A stretch of 64,000 nucleotides of DNA, from NCBI GenBank assembly GCA_027490155.1, contig JAIXYP010000005.1:214408-278407 (forward strand). Direction: 5' to 3'. Made by a program: the position numbers and the translations under genes. Of this stretch, positions 10,028 through 18,420 are shown in pieces. This stretch comes from Cytophagaceae bacterium. Lineage in GTDB: Bacteria; Bacteroidota; Bacteroidia; Cytophagales; Flexibacteraceae. The first letter of the stretch is position 1; every line of letters starts with the position of its first letter. The notes under the pieces are model-generated. The model did no database searches. It was not told the origin of the DNA and saw only the letters and a list, made by a program, of their open reading frames with translations.

Positions 10028-10699
10028 TTAGATACTGATCTGGGACCAGCTGTTCGGGCTCGGAAGCTGGACAGTTTGCCCTTCCTTGCTACTTGTGATG
10101 ATGGCCATCGAGTTGGACAACCATTTAAAGAACTCCACAAACTTGAGTCCTTGTAATTTCATTGGTGGGGAGCTAGGGTGCGCAATTTTGCTCAGGATCT
10201 CCATATCGGCACCTTCGACACCAATAGGGTAGAACATATAGTTTTTGCGATCCACTCCGTCTTTGATCTCAGCCGCTAGGCCATCAATGTCTTGACCACG
10301 GTCCGGAGAGCCATCTGTAAAAAGCACGATCCAAGGACGGTAGTATTTCTGTCCTGTCTCTTGGTAGTAAGACTTACGGGTCTTGATCATGTTGATGGCT
10401 GTCCGGACGCCATCCACTAAATAGGTAAGACCTGCTGCCTTGAGCTCATGACCAATCATTCCTTCTACCAAGGTAGGCTCTTGCGCTACCTCAACAACAT
10501 CACTAAAGGTGACGATGCCAATTTCGAGGCGATTACTAGCGTTGAAATCCTCCTCAACTTCTGTCCTAAAGTCACGTAAGGCTTGGTTCAGCGCGTCAAT
10601 TGGTGCTCCTTGCATCGAACCTGAGGTGTCAAGCACGAGTACGCAGAGGCACTTTTGTTCGTAATTTTTTGGGGTTTCAACGGCAAACGGACTGCTCAT
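10028..10699 (-). CDS. TerY-like vWA domain protein
   Basis: 223 residues forming a single von Willebrand factor A domain. The metal-ion-dependent adhesion site is intact: DTSGS (Asp24, Ser26, Ser28), a Thr near 92 in GLTYL, and Asp129 in FTDGSPD. Length and motifs match TerY, the vWA protein of tellurite-resistance-type and TerY-P systems. It is likely a cytoplasmic scaffold or substrate for the PP2C and kinase encoded downstream. It is first in the three-gene set and has 201 bases of non-coding sequence before it, so a promoter of its own is plausible. No terC, terD, terZ or HicA/B genes lie in this window. Confidence 0.85.
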   Translation of the reverse strand: MSSPFAVETPKNYEQKCLCVLVLDTSGSMQGAPIDALNQALRDFRTEVEEDFNASNRLEIGIVTFSDVVEVAQEPTLVEGMIGHELKAAGLTYLVDGVRTAINMIKTRKSYYQETGQKYYRPWIVLFTDGSPDRGQDIDGLAAEIKDGVDRKNYMFYPIGVEGADMEILSKIAHPSSPPMKLQGLKFVEFFKWLSNSMAIITSSKEGQTVQLPSPNSWSQISI

Positions 10700-10900
10700 A
10701 CGAGGTCTGGAGTAGGTATCAGAAGAATAACAAGAACAAGGTATGCCAACTGTAGTTGCGATATCAAATGATATGCACCAGTACAGAGGTTTCCAAAAGT
10801 AGCCTATTTTCTGAATCTATCAGCCTAAGGCCCTACAATAAGTTCGTAGGTAGGTAAGTTTTAAAGCCAATACCGATTTATTAGAACCTGAACAGCACGG

Positions 10901-12280
10901 TTAGCCCTGTTTTCCTCTTAAATCACTCCGTGCTTCGTCCCCCTGGGCGACAAGCTTGAGCGGGTCCACGCCTTTGAATTTGCTATGTGTTTTTACCACC
11001 GAACCTAGGTCATTGAGCATGCTATATAGCCCGTAGTAAGTACGGTTAATGTATAGGCCGTCTTTGGATCCGCGAGCCACTTTGCTATTTCTGATCTCTT
11101 TCATGCCGCCAAGTTCCTCAGCATACTTGTAGATGCGGTCAAAATAGTCCTTGTCACTGAAGTCAAATGTTTCGGTGCAGAAGGGGCGGCCTAGCAACTC
11201 AATCATCTCCCGAAATAATGGTATGAAAAAGTCTTGCGTTTTCTGATCCTCATCTGGGTAAACAAACTCAAGGGCATAAAACAACCGCAGCATAAGGGCA
11301 TTGTCTTGTATGCTCTGCGGGTTGATAAGGCTGAAGTAATAGTAGTAAAAATCCTTGGGCAGCTCCTTAACACAACCAAAGTCGATGATACCTAGTGTGC
11401 CGTCTGCTTGCATCAGGAAGTTACCTGGGTGCGGGTCAGCATGGACCTGCATCATGTTATGGATTTGGTACTCATAAAAGTCCCACAGGCTCTGACCGAT
11501 CTTATCACGAACGGCTTGGCTAGGGTTTGTGCACAAAAAATCTTTGAGGTGAAGTCCGTCGAGCCACTCCATCGTGATGATTCTAGGGCCAGACATGGCA
11601 GGGTAGTATTCAGGGAATTTAAGCCCAGTTAAGTGAGCACAAGCAGCACTGATTTCTTGTCCGCGACGGATTTCGAGGGCATAGTCTGTTTCTTCGAGTA
11701 ATTTGCCTTCGACCTCGGACATATATCGATCTACATCTGCTTCGTTGAGGCCCATTAGTCGGACTGCAAATGGTTTGACCATCTTGAGGTCAGAAGCAAT
11801 GCTGGTTGCAACACCAGGATATTGAATCTTGACTGCTAACCTCTTCCCATCCTTGTAGGCTTCGTGTACTTGGCCAATGCTGGCTGCATTACGTGCCTGT
11901 GGGTCAAACTTGTCAAACAGTTGCTGTGGCGTTTTACCTACTTGCTGGATGAAAGTACGGATCACCAACGGTGCTGAAAGAGGCGGTGCACTGTACTGAG
12001 AAAGCTGGAAGCGATCAACATATGCCTTAGGCAACATGCTCCGATCCATGGACATCATTTGGGCAACTTTAAGGGCAGAACCTTTAAGCGTACTAAGTGA
12101 GTTGTAGATGTCGTTAGCGTTGTCGTCGTGCAGCTGATCTTTGGTGGTTTCGCCGTTCATGGCCTTGGCTGCATAGTACTTAACGTAGTTGCCACCTATC
12201 TTGATTCCTGTTTTTACAAACTCACTGGCCCTTGCCACTTTGCCTGTCGGAATACTACTCTGCTCTTTGTTGTTGCTCAT
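10901..12280 (-). CDS. ABC1/AarF/UbiB-family atypical kinase
   Basis: 459 residues of the ABC1 (ADCK/UbiB) family. Visible are the family-specific N-terminal motif as KVAQ (residues 71-74, where most members have K-x-G-Q), a nucleotide-loop segment ASIGQVHEA, the Lys in LAVKIQYPG, the catalytic-loop motif HADPHPGNF and a metal-binding GIIDFG. There are no clear membrane helices. In quinone-making bacteria UbiB supports isoprenoid quinone synthesis; this organism appears to use menaquinone (menB is present), so the role may differ. The TetR-like gene lies 116 bases upstream on the same strand. The Gly to Ala change in KxGQ may alter nucleotide preference, since that motif restrains kinase activity in characterised relatives. 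Confidence 0.85.
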   Translation of the reverse strand: MSNNKEQSSIPTGKVARASEFVKTGIKIGGNYVKYYAAKAMNGETTKDQLHDDNANDIYNSLSTLKGSALKVAQMMSMDRSMLPKAYVDRFQLSQYSAPPLSAPLVIRTFIQQVGKTPQQLFDKFDPQARNAASIGQVHEAYKDGKRLAVKIQYPGVATSIASDLKMVKPFAVRLMGLNEADVDRYMSEVEGKLLEETDYALEIRRGQEISAACAHLTGLKFPEYYPAMSGPRIITMEWLDGLHLKDFLCTNPSQAVRDKIGQSLWDFYEYQIHNMMQVHADPHPGNFLMQADGTLGIIDFGCVKELPKDFYYYYFSLINPQSIQDNALMLRLFYALEFVYPDEDQKTQDFFIPLFREMIELLGRPFCTETFDFSDKDYFDRIYKYAEELGGMKEIRNSKVARGSKDGLYINRTYYGLYSMLNDLGSVVKTHSKFKGVDPLKLVAQGDEARSDLRGKQG

Positions 12281-12396
12281 TCGTGATGGGATCAGGTCAT
12301 CATTATGATGCCGAAATCCTTAGTCTTTTAACCCCTTACGGTAGCCTAGTGTTTCCGAAAGGAACGGTAATATGTTGTCCTTTGGCAAATTGAGCT

Positions 12397-13092
12397 CTAT
12401 TTGTTTTGCCATACGAACTTAGCAAAGTCGAATGCTGAGTCCAGTGCATTGCTTCCCATGACGTCCATGCTAACATTGATGGCCTTTTCGACAGCAGCAT
12501 CTGTGAGCTCAAAATTTTGGCTGGTATCTTTTAGCCAAAAGTCAAGCAGGAATAGTGCCTGAAACCAGAGCCCAGAGGCATACTTTGTTGTGATATAGGG
12601 CCTGCTAGCGATTTCGCCAGTATCTGTACCTTCGGTAACACGGGCATTGGCATATGCCACAAATGACTCCTTCCAGTGGTTTAGGCATGCATTGCTGCCT
12701 GGCATCATTGGTTTGTTTTGCCGCAGGGACCAGCTCAGAAAACTGCGGTTTTGTTTCCACTCCTCTATTAGGGTGTAGAAGTAGGCCAACCATTTTTCGC
12801 GTACAGTGTACCCAAGATAGGCATCCTCAGCGTCTAACCGGATCAGGGTATTGAGGTGCAATTGGACCCAAATCTGTCCTTCGATGGCCTCAAAACTGTT
12901 AAAATGTTCGTAGTAGTCGGTTTCGGCTAGGCCAAGATCAGCAACAAACTTATAGATGGAGGCTGGTTGATGGCCATGCTCAAGTACATATTGTTTGTAG
13001 CCATCAATCAGGGTTGCTCTGACGTCGGTAATCTCGGCGACTGCAGGGCTCGAGATGGATGCGTCTGGTTCGATAGCTGATTTCTTTGCCAT
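12397..13092 (-). CDS. TetR-family transcriptional regulator-like protein
   Basis: 231 residues from an ATG at 13092. The frame is open to 13350, but the extra 86 residues are low in conserved character and overlap another likely gene, so the start giving MAKKSAIEP is preferred. An N-terminal helix-turn-helix is visible around residues 40-85, with ASIYKFVADLGLAETDYYEHF as the two-helix core, followed by an all-helical Trp- and Leu-rich C-terminal domain typical of TetR ligand or dimer domains. It sits upstream of the ABC1 kinase gene and probably shares a transcript with it. Ligand and operator are unknown, and no inverted-repeat operator stood out. Confidence 0.75.
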   Translation of the reverse strand: MAKKSAIEPDASISSPAVAEITDVRATLIDGYKQYVLEHGHQPASIYKFVADLGLAETDYYEHFNSFEAIEGQIWVQLHLNTLIRLDAEDAYLGYTVREKWLAYFYTLIEEWKQNRSFLSWSLRQNKPMMPGSNACLNHWKESFVAYANARVTEGTDTGEIASRPYITTKYASGLWFQALFLLDFWLKDTSQNFELTDAAVEKAINVSMDVMGSNALDSAFDFAKFVWQNK

Positions 13093-13183
13093 AGTGCTAG
13101 TGGAGGACAATATACCTCTGGAACGCGTTGAGATTGATTGGAGTAAAGATAACGGGATTTGCCCGACAATGTTGTCAGGATCG

Positions 13184-13396
13184 TCATTGAGCAGATGGGG
13201 CCGAGTTATTGCCAGATTTGGCAGCACTTTGTTTGGCTCGTAGCTTGATGTTTTTGGCACTTTCCGAAATAGAAACCTTGCCATTGGCGTTTGAGCGACT
13301 TTCCATGAACTCAAAGGCACAGGCAAGAGGGCAGGGCACCTTGACGGCACCTTGCTTGCGCATCAGATAATTAACGTAATCTTTATCGAGCTGCAT
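13184..13396 (-). CDS. Small protein of unknown function, 70 residues
   Basis: An ATG-started frame of 70 residues beginning MQLDKDYVNYLMRKQG, with a Cys-rich hydrophobic patch (VPCPLACAFEF) followed by a basic, Ser/Ala/Asn-rich tail. It reads like a real small protein: start and stop fit the space between the B12-operon surface gene (44 bases upstream) and the TetR start (91 bases downstream). It is in a different frame from the spurious N-terminal extension of the TetR gene. I do not recognise a family. A nine-base C tract lies 16 bases before its start codon on the coding strand. Confidence 0.5.
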   Translation of the reverse strand: MQLDKDYVNYLMRKQGAVKVPCPLACAFEFMESRSNANGKVSISESAKNIKLRAKQSAAKSGNNSAPSAQ

Positions 13397-13412
13397 AACT
13401 CTTGGTTCGGTA

Positions 13413-13421
13413 GGGGGGGGG
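13413..13421. repeat. Nine-base G/C homopolymer between the B12 operon and a small gene
   Basis: Nine consecutive G on the plus strand (C on the minus strand) in the 43-base gap between the stop of the third B12-operon gene and the start of the 70-residue protein. It is in the leader of the latter and could vary by slippage. Confidence 0.9.
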
Positions 13422-13439
13422 TAATAGTGGTACTACAAA

Positions 13440-14480
13440 CTAGTACCATAAAAGTTTTAGGACAGACATCTTACAACCAGATTTATCCACGATTAACCAA
13501 TGAACGCCGGAAAAACTGGGTGAAACGACAGAATTTGACCCATTTATCAGGGTTCCTTGGCCTACGATACGACCTGAATAGTCAAATAGACCATACCTGA
13601 TAGGTCCATCCTCAGTCTTGACCATAAGTCGAATCGGGTGCCCCAAATCAGAAGGGTGCTGATCTACAATATCGATGTATGTGGTGCACTCATTTGTATT
13701 AATTGCCTGTTCATGGATAACCCCAATAGCATCAAGGTCAAACCCACCACTTGGAAAGGCAGTTGGGTAAGGGTCATTAACCAAATTGCCATTGGCTGCC
13801 CTGATACCATAAACAGGATTGATGCTTCCGATGGCATCCACCAACCTAACGTGCGTGATGTGGTTTAGGTTTAAGTCCACATTGCGCTGTGCTAGTACCT
13901 CAAGATCAGCAAGATCAAACGGAGTGCCGTAGGGTGCGACGTATTTACCAGCAAAGTTGTTAAGACGCTCAACACCAATTGTTGTACTATATGGACCTAT
14001 CTGGATCGATTGGTCTAGGCCACAATAAGAAGGAAAGCGCTGGAAATTTATGCCATCTGAGCTCACCTCGACAAAAGCGAGCTCCAGATAGTCGCCACCA
14101 GCTGTGCCAAACCCATTCTCGAAGACAACGAAGTCAGGACCAGGGCCGTTAATGATTGGCCTTCGGAACATGAGTGTAGCAACACCACTATCGCCCAGGC
14201 TCAAGATGTCAGGGTTGTTGCCTTTGCCCGCACTGTCTTGTCCGTATGATGCCAAGCCCAGTGATTTGTGGGCTATATCAAGATATCCACGTTTGACTTC
14301 GCACCTTAGGGCCCATGTCTTTATGATGTTGCTATCTCGATGGATAGCGGTAGTCCCAGAGGCATTATGCCTAGGGGCAAATTGTGCTAGGGTCGGCAAA
14401 CCAATCCCGACCAAACCTATCACAGATAAGATTAGGACAATGATTATCCAGCAAAAATGCTCCGAACAGCGACTAATCAT
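13440..14480 (-). CDS. Secreted protein of the B12 uptake operon, function unknown
   Basis: 346 residues with an N-terminal signal or anchor segment (about 9-32, ending near TLAQ). The body contains a conserved-looking core with GPGPDFVVFENGF (about 128-140), then GGDYLELAFVEVSSDG and a C-terminal FDLDAIGVIHE stretch. This type of exported protein occurs beside B12-type TonB receptors in Bacteroidota. The last 80 or so residues resemble a degenerate T9SS-type sorting domain in strand pattern, but the YPNP hallmark is missing. Its ATG overlaps the stop of the propeller lipoprotein by 4 bases, so the two are translationally coupled and both fall under the upstream cobalamin riboswitch. A surface role in capturing cobamide is inferred from context only. 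Confidence 0.75.
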   Translation of the reverse strand: MISRCSEHFCWIIIVLILSVIGLVGIGLPTLAQFAPRHNASGTTAIHRDSNIIKTWALRCEVKRGYLDIAHKSLGLASYGQDSAGKGNNPDILSLGDSGVATLMFRRPIINGPGPDFVVFENGFGTAGGDYLELAFVEVSSDGINFQRFPSYCGLDQSIQIGPYSTTIGVERLNNFAGKYVAPYGTPFDLADLEVLAQRNVDLNLNHITHVRLVDAIGSINPVYGIRAANGNLVNDPYPTAFPSGGFDLDAIGVIHEQAINTNECTTYIDIVDQHPSDLGHPIRLMVKTEDGPIRYGLFDYSGRIVGQGTLINGSNSVVSPSFSGVHWLIVDKSGCKMSVLKLLWY

Positions 14481-15583
14481 GGCAATAGGGTCATTGCCCC
14501 CGGGTTGAGACCAGCGTTGTATTTGTTGATCAAGGCTCCATCCTTATTGAAGCGCCAGACTTGGCCAGTGGTAACATAGTCCTTGCTATCGCTAATCCAC
14601 AGCTCCTTAGACCTTTGGTTGTACATTAATCGATAAGGGGATTGGATATCCTTAATGGCAGGCCATGCTGTTTCCGACACGACGCCTGTTCGGGTATTGA
14701 TCATAGCAATCATAGGATTTTGCTGGACGGTGCGTAGCTGGATAATTGTATCGCCACAGCCCTCCGAAATTGCCGAAGGGATCACCTCACGACTAATAAC
14801 TGATAAGTTTTGGGCCGATATCCGGCTCCAGGAAGCAGTGGCGGAACTGAAGTCTGCCTTAGCATAAACGTAAGCCTCATTGGGTTGGCCCGCTAGGATG
14901 GTTGTCGGATTGGCATCAACAGTTATGTTGCCAACGAAATTTAGGGTTGGCAAAGCAAATACCGAGATTCGGTTATCGAAGTTGGGTGCACTCAGCCCAC
15001 CACTATTAGCCACCATCAGATAGTTGTTACTGACACAAATTCCCTCGGGGTTCCTCCCAGCGGCAAGGACAGTCTCTTGGTTAAGGGTGTTTGTGTCGAT
15101 CACGACCACGTTACCGTCGAAACAAGATACAAAAGCACGAGGTCCTGCAAAAGCAATCTGCCTCGGTTGGCGAGCAATTGTACCTGAAAAAAGGTTGACT
15201 TGCCGAAGTAAGCGATAAGTGGATTTTTCCAGAACGGCCACATAGCTACTCACATTGACCACGACGTAAATTTTGTTGCCATAAACCGCAATATCGTTGC
15301 CAGTATCACCCAGCTTTAGGCCAGTTTTCAGCTCAAATAGATCGGTAACAGCAGTGTTGGTTTTCGGGGTAATTAAAGTAATCGTACTGTTATTGCGCTG
15401 GAACAAGCCTTCGTTGACTACAAGTACATGGGTTGTGTCCGACGAGGCAGCGTTCTTGGGGTTTGTTGGGGTTGGGGTTCCGGATTGGTCTGCTGTTTTG
15501 GGACTACAGCCTATCAATAAAGCAAAAGCAGGCAATACTAATACTCTGGTAATCAGCCTTATGTATTGCATTTTTAGTAGCAT
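14477..15583 (-). CDS. BtuG-like beta-propeller lipoprotein (DUF5074/YncE type)
   Basis: 368 residues. The N-terminus is a lipoprotein signal with lipobox LIGC (Cys26), followed by a Thr/Pro/Ser linker and repeated beta-propeller blades with GNDIAVYGNKIYVV, GRNPEGICVSNNYLMVANSGG-like and ELWISDSKDYV-like strands. This matches the YncE/DUF5074 propellers to which BtuG belongs, the surface lipoprotein that caps BtuB-type receptors and binds vitamin B12 in Bacteroides. Position supports this: 37 bases after the TonB receptor stop, downstream of a cobalamin riboswitch. ATG at 15583 is used, with ATG at 15571 equally possible. Outer-membrane surface location is expected. Confidence 0.82.
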   Translation of the reverse strand: MLLKMQYIRLITRVLVLPAFALLIGCSPKTADQSGTPTPTNPKNAASSDTTHVLVVNEGLFQRNNSTITLITPKTNTAVTDLFELKTGLKLGDTGNDIAVYGNKIYVVVNVSSYVAVLEKSTYRLLRQVNLFSGTIARQPRQIAFAGPRAFVSCFDGNVVVIDTNTLNQETVLAAGRNPEGICVSNNYLMVANSGGLSAPNFDNRISVFALPTLNFVGNITVDANPTTILAGQPNEAYVYAKADFSSATASWSRISAQNLSVISREVIPSAISEGCGDTIIQLRTVQQNPMIAMINTRTGVVSETAWPAIKDIQSPYRLMYNQRSKELWISDSKDYVTTGQVWRFNKDGALINKYNAGLNPGAMTLLP

Positions 15584-15620
15584 AATTTTTGGTGGAGATA
15601 AGGTTATTTGGACCTTGGGG

Positions 15621-17768
15621 TCAGAATATGTTGTACACGAGTCCGAACTTTAGCTGCCTCCCTGGCATGGGAAAACTCTGAAGAACTTGGTATTGGGTGT
15701 CGATCAGGTTGTTTATCCCTAAGCTGGCAACAAATCTGGATTCTGGCTGGTCCTGATGCCTAATTTTGGCACCTACATCAAATCGGTAGGTCAGGCTACA
15801 ATCGTTGATCACATATCCTGGCAGCAGGTTGGCCTTGATGTTCTGGGCTAGACTGTACCGATAGCTACTTATAAAAGTTTGCCAACTGAGCTGGATCCTC
15901 TTGTTGCCAACATCTGCCTTGAAACCACCAGTGGCCACTGGGAGGTAGGGTAGTTGTCCACCATAGTTAGCACTATTGGGGTTGCTTCGGTCCTGTAGCT
16001 GCTGGTATGTATAGGAGATCGTTAAATGCGCCAACCAATCTTTACCTAGCTGCCAATTACCTTCTGCGAAGGTCTCGATGCCATATCCTTCTGCGAGCCC
16101 GATGTTTTGGATTGACCAAATGAACAGGTCACGAGTAGGAATGGCAATGATTTTGTCTTGGTTACGTTGATAGAAGGTTGTTGCCTTCAGCTTGACATAA
16201 TTATCCCTATCTGGGTGACATCGGATGAGGAGGTCCATTGTCAGGCTTGTCATCCAGACCTTTTCAGGATTTAGTTGCCGCATGGCAGTTTGTCCATAAT
16301 AAAGCTCGGCCATGGTCGGGAGCCGATTATGCCATTTGCTTATTGGAGAAAAGGTCAAGGTTAGGTGCTCCCGATCAAGTATCCGGGCGTTTAGCCCCAT
16401 GGAGCCGACAGTAGGCAAATCTTGTTGCATTTGTTCGGCATCTGATCGCCCGGGAGTCTCGCGCAGCACCCATCGACTGACAGTAGCGAATAAACTCAAG
16501 CCATTTGCTGCCCATCTTGGCTGGTAGCCCATCCTAAGTAGTGGCATCAAGACTGTACGTTTTGGGCTTTGTTGATACGAATCAGTAGCTGAGGGGCCAA
16601 AACCTAAATATTGCAGATCCAGATCAAGTTGAGGGCTGAGGCTCAGGCCGTTGTAGGTGTAATCGGCAATGGTAGAGCCACTTAGACTGTTCCAGAAATA
16701 TTGATTATCCACCCCCCCCGTGCCATTGAGGTAGGCAGGGTCTCGGTAGCGCGTGTTGTCTGACTGGTGGGTGATGCGGAAATGCAATAAGCTGCCCTGG
16801 TTAAGGACGACCTTGCCAAAGGCGGAAACGCTGCTTTGGGTTTGGTCCAAAGTTTGACCACTGTAGAGATTGTATAGCACCACAGCCCCTGGCAGTTGGC
16901 GCATGGATTGATTAAAAAAATAGTCAATTCCTACCTGACACTGCGGGTGTTTGAGGTCCTTAAAGCTGTCTGGCTTAGGAGTCTTGTCAAAAACAAATCC
17001 ACCAGCTAGGCCTACTGACCAAAGGCCACTGTTAGTCCTAGTATCCTTCAAGATGGCATTACCAATAGAGTAACTAAAAGGGTAGTCGCCTTTGGCTTGT
17101 TGGTACTGCAGCCCCAAATGTGACCGGAGCCGATAACTCCCGATCTGATGTGTCACCCGCCCCAGGGCATGGGGGCTCAACCAACCAAATGAGCCAGCCT
17201 CTAGGCCTACCTGCAGTTTGGTGACTGAGCCGGTGCTGGTCCTTAGGTCAATATGAGGACCTCCGGTGTGTTGGCTTGCCGTACCCTCGGCCCGGGCACT
17301 GTTTAGCGCCCCATTGTTGACATTGAGTGATGTCAAGAGCGCAGACGGGATAAGGGAGAAATCGGTGTAGGCTAGGCTATTGCCGCCGATTGGCATTCCG
17401 TTTAGGCTGACTTGGGTATGCTCAGCCCCTAAACCTCTACTGGAGATTGCTTTAAGTCCACCAATGCCACCATAATCTCGCACTTGGAGACCTGGTACTA
17501 AAAATAGGGCTTGTATGGTTGGGTTGGTGGATGAGGCTTGGTTAAGCTGGAGACGATACTGATTGCCGACTATTTGGGCGGCGCTACCTTCTGGCTTAGC
17601 TATTCCTATGCTCTCAATCACTAACTTCTGGACAGGGTTACCAGTATCAGGCAATAAAGGTAATTGTTGCCCAATAACTCTTGAGCCAAATGCAGATAGT
17701 ATCAACATGAACACCAACAATACTTGGGGCTTCTTACTGTTGCCAAATGCAGTGGGTATCAGGATCAC
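15621..17768 (-). CDS. TonB-dependent outer-membrane receptor for cobalamin (BtuB-like)
   Basis: 715 residues with a signal peptide ending near VIGQ (about residue 34). The plug domain covers about 55-190 (IQALFLVPGLQVRDYGG, then SSRGLGAEHTQVSLNGMP and GGNSLAYTDFSLIP). The beta-barrel follows, ending in Phe as usual for outer-membrane barrels. Substrate assignment to cobalamin or a related corrinoid rests on the riboswitch immediately upstream and the BtuG-like gene immediately downstream. A run of eight G in the coding strand (16712-16719) encodes part of the barrel and could cause frameshifts by slippage. The annotated ATG at 17768 lies 143 bases below the riboswitch. Confidence 0.88.
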   Translation of the reverse strand: MILIPTAFGNSKKPQVLLVFMLILSAFGSRVIGQQLPLLPDTGNPVQKLVIESIGIAKPEGSAAQIVGNQYRLQLNQASSTNPTIQALFLVPGLQVRDYGGIGGLKAISSRGLGAEHTQVSLNGMPIGGNSLAYTDFSLIPSALLTSLNVNNGALNSARAEGTASQHTGGPHIDLRTSTGSVTKLQVGLEAGSFGWLSPHALGRVTHQIGSYRLRSHLGLQYQQAKGDYPFSYSIGNAILKDTRTNSGLWSVGLAGGFVFDKTPKPDSFKDLKHPQCQVGIDYFFNQSMRQLPGAVVLYNLYSGQTLDQTQSSVSAFGKVVLNQGSLLHFRITHQSDNTRYRDPAYLNGTGGVDNQYFWNSLSGSTIADYTYNGLSLSPQLDLDLQYLGFGPSATDSYQQSPKRTVLMPLLRMGYQPRWAANGLSLFATVSRWVLRETPGRSDAEQMQQDLPTVGSMGLNARILDREHLTLTFSPISKWHNRLPTMAELYYGQTAMRQLNPEKVWMTSLTMDLLIRCHPDRDNYVKLKATTFYQRNQDKIIAIPTRDLFIWSIQNIGLAEGYGIETFAEGNWQLGKDWLAHLTISYTYQQLQDRSNPNSANYGGQLPYLPVATGGFKADVGNKRIQLSWQTFISSYRYSLAQNIKANLLPGYVINDCSLTYRFDVGAKIRHQDQPESRFVASLGINNLIDTQYQVLQSFPMPGRQLKFGLVYNIF
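16712..16719. repeat. Eight-base G/C homopolymer inside the TonB receptor gene
   Basis: Eight C on the plus strand, that is eight G in the coding strand of the receptor, within codons for Gly-Gly-Val in the barrel. Loss or gain of one base would truncate the receptor. Confidence 0.9.
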
Positions 17769-17911
17769 GAGGACTTGTAACCAATTGTCTGCCGACGGAG
17801 AACATTTGTTACAAAGTCAAAAACAAGGGGATTGAGGACCCATAGGCCAACAAAACACCATAAGATGACCCCGCACAAGCCTTTTTCCCGAGGCAGTTGT
17901 TGAAGGAAATT

Positions 17912-18135
17912 TGCAAAAGGCAGGTCTCCTGGCTTGCGTCTCGGTGGTCACTCCTTCCCAAAGACTGCCAAGGCAGCACTTCAGTGGAGGTAGGGTCTAG
18001 CCAAGCTAGATGTCCTACTAGATAACCATGAGCTAATAGCTTACAGTTGCGGGTACAGCTGCCGCTTAATGACGGCATTCCCATTTTCAGCATTCCAGAC
18101 GCGCCCTTAAAAATGGCCGATCTGGGTTGCACCTA
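17912..18135 (-). promoter_or_regulatory. Cobalamin (adenosylcobalamin) riboswitch
   Basis: On the minus strand the hallmark elements occur in the right order: AAAATGGGAATGCCGTC near 18088-18072, the core GCTGTACCCGCAACTGTAA near 18061-18043, CCACTGAAGTGCTGCC then GGGAAGG near 17990-17955, and the B12 box AAGCCAGGAGACCTGCC at about 17935-17919. Short complementary ends (tgcaa at 18131-18127 and ttgca at 17916-17912) can form P1. It precedes the TonB receptor gene and should repress the uptake operon when cobalamin is abundant. I see no strong T-run terminator between the aptamer and the start codon, so control of translation initiation is more likely than termination. Confidence 0.95.
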
Positions 18136-18143
18136 TTGTAACA

Positions 18144-18151
18144 CGAAGGTA
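18144..18151 (-). promoter_or_regulatory. Probable -7 promoter box of the B12 operon (TACCTTCG)
   Basis: TACCTTCG on the minus strand, close to the Bacteroidota -7 consensus TAnnTTTG, placed so that transcription would begin right at the 5' edge of the riboswitch. No convincing -33 TTTG box is present. Confidence 0.5.
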
Positions 18152-18420
18152 CGGCAAAATCTGATGTTTTGCTAGTGCATAGTACTGTGGAGGCTAGAGC
18201 GGAGTTGGTAACTGTTGGCTTGCTGACCTAACTACTTTGGGTATTGTTGCCAACCTCATAAGGTAGATAAGACGGTGTTTTAATAGGTTGTCCGCGGTAC
18301 TAAAAAAAGCAAATGGCTATGGTAATGATTGACTTTTGCCCTCTCGGTGTTACCTTGCAGCTTAGAATCAGTCTTGATAAAATAGGGTTGACCAAATTCA
18401 AAAGTCAGCTCACCAGCACC
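18152..18420. other. Divergent intergenic region between B12 operon and feoAB
   Basis: About 270 bases separating the B12 operon promoter from feoA. It must hold the feoAB promoter, but I could not identify an iron-responsive operator or a clean -7/-33 pair. An in-frame extension of feoA begins at 18313, but its residues do not match FeoA. Confidence 0.4.

Noticed and set aside
13093..13350. N-terminal extension of the TetR gene
   Set aside because: The extra 86 residues are not TetR-like and overlap a better small gene; the ATG at 13092 is preferred.
17809..18132. 107-residue minus-strand frame over the cobalamin riboswitch
   Set aside because: The sequence is explained by conserved riboswitch elements; the frame is coincidental.
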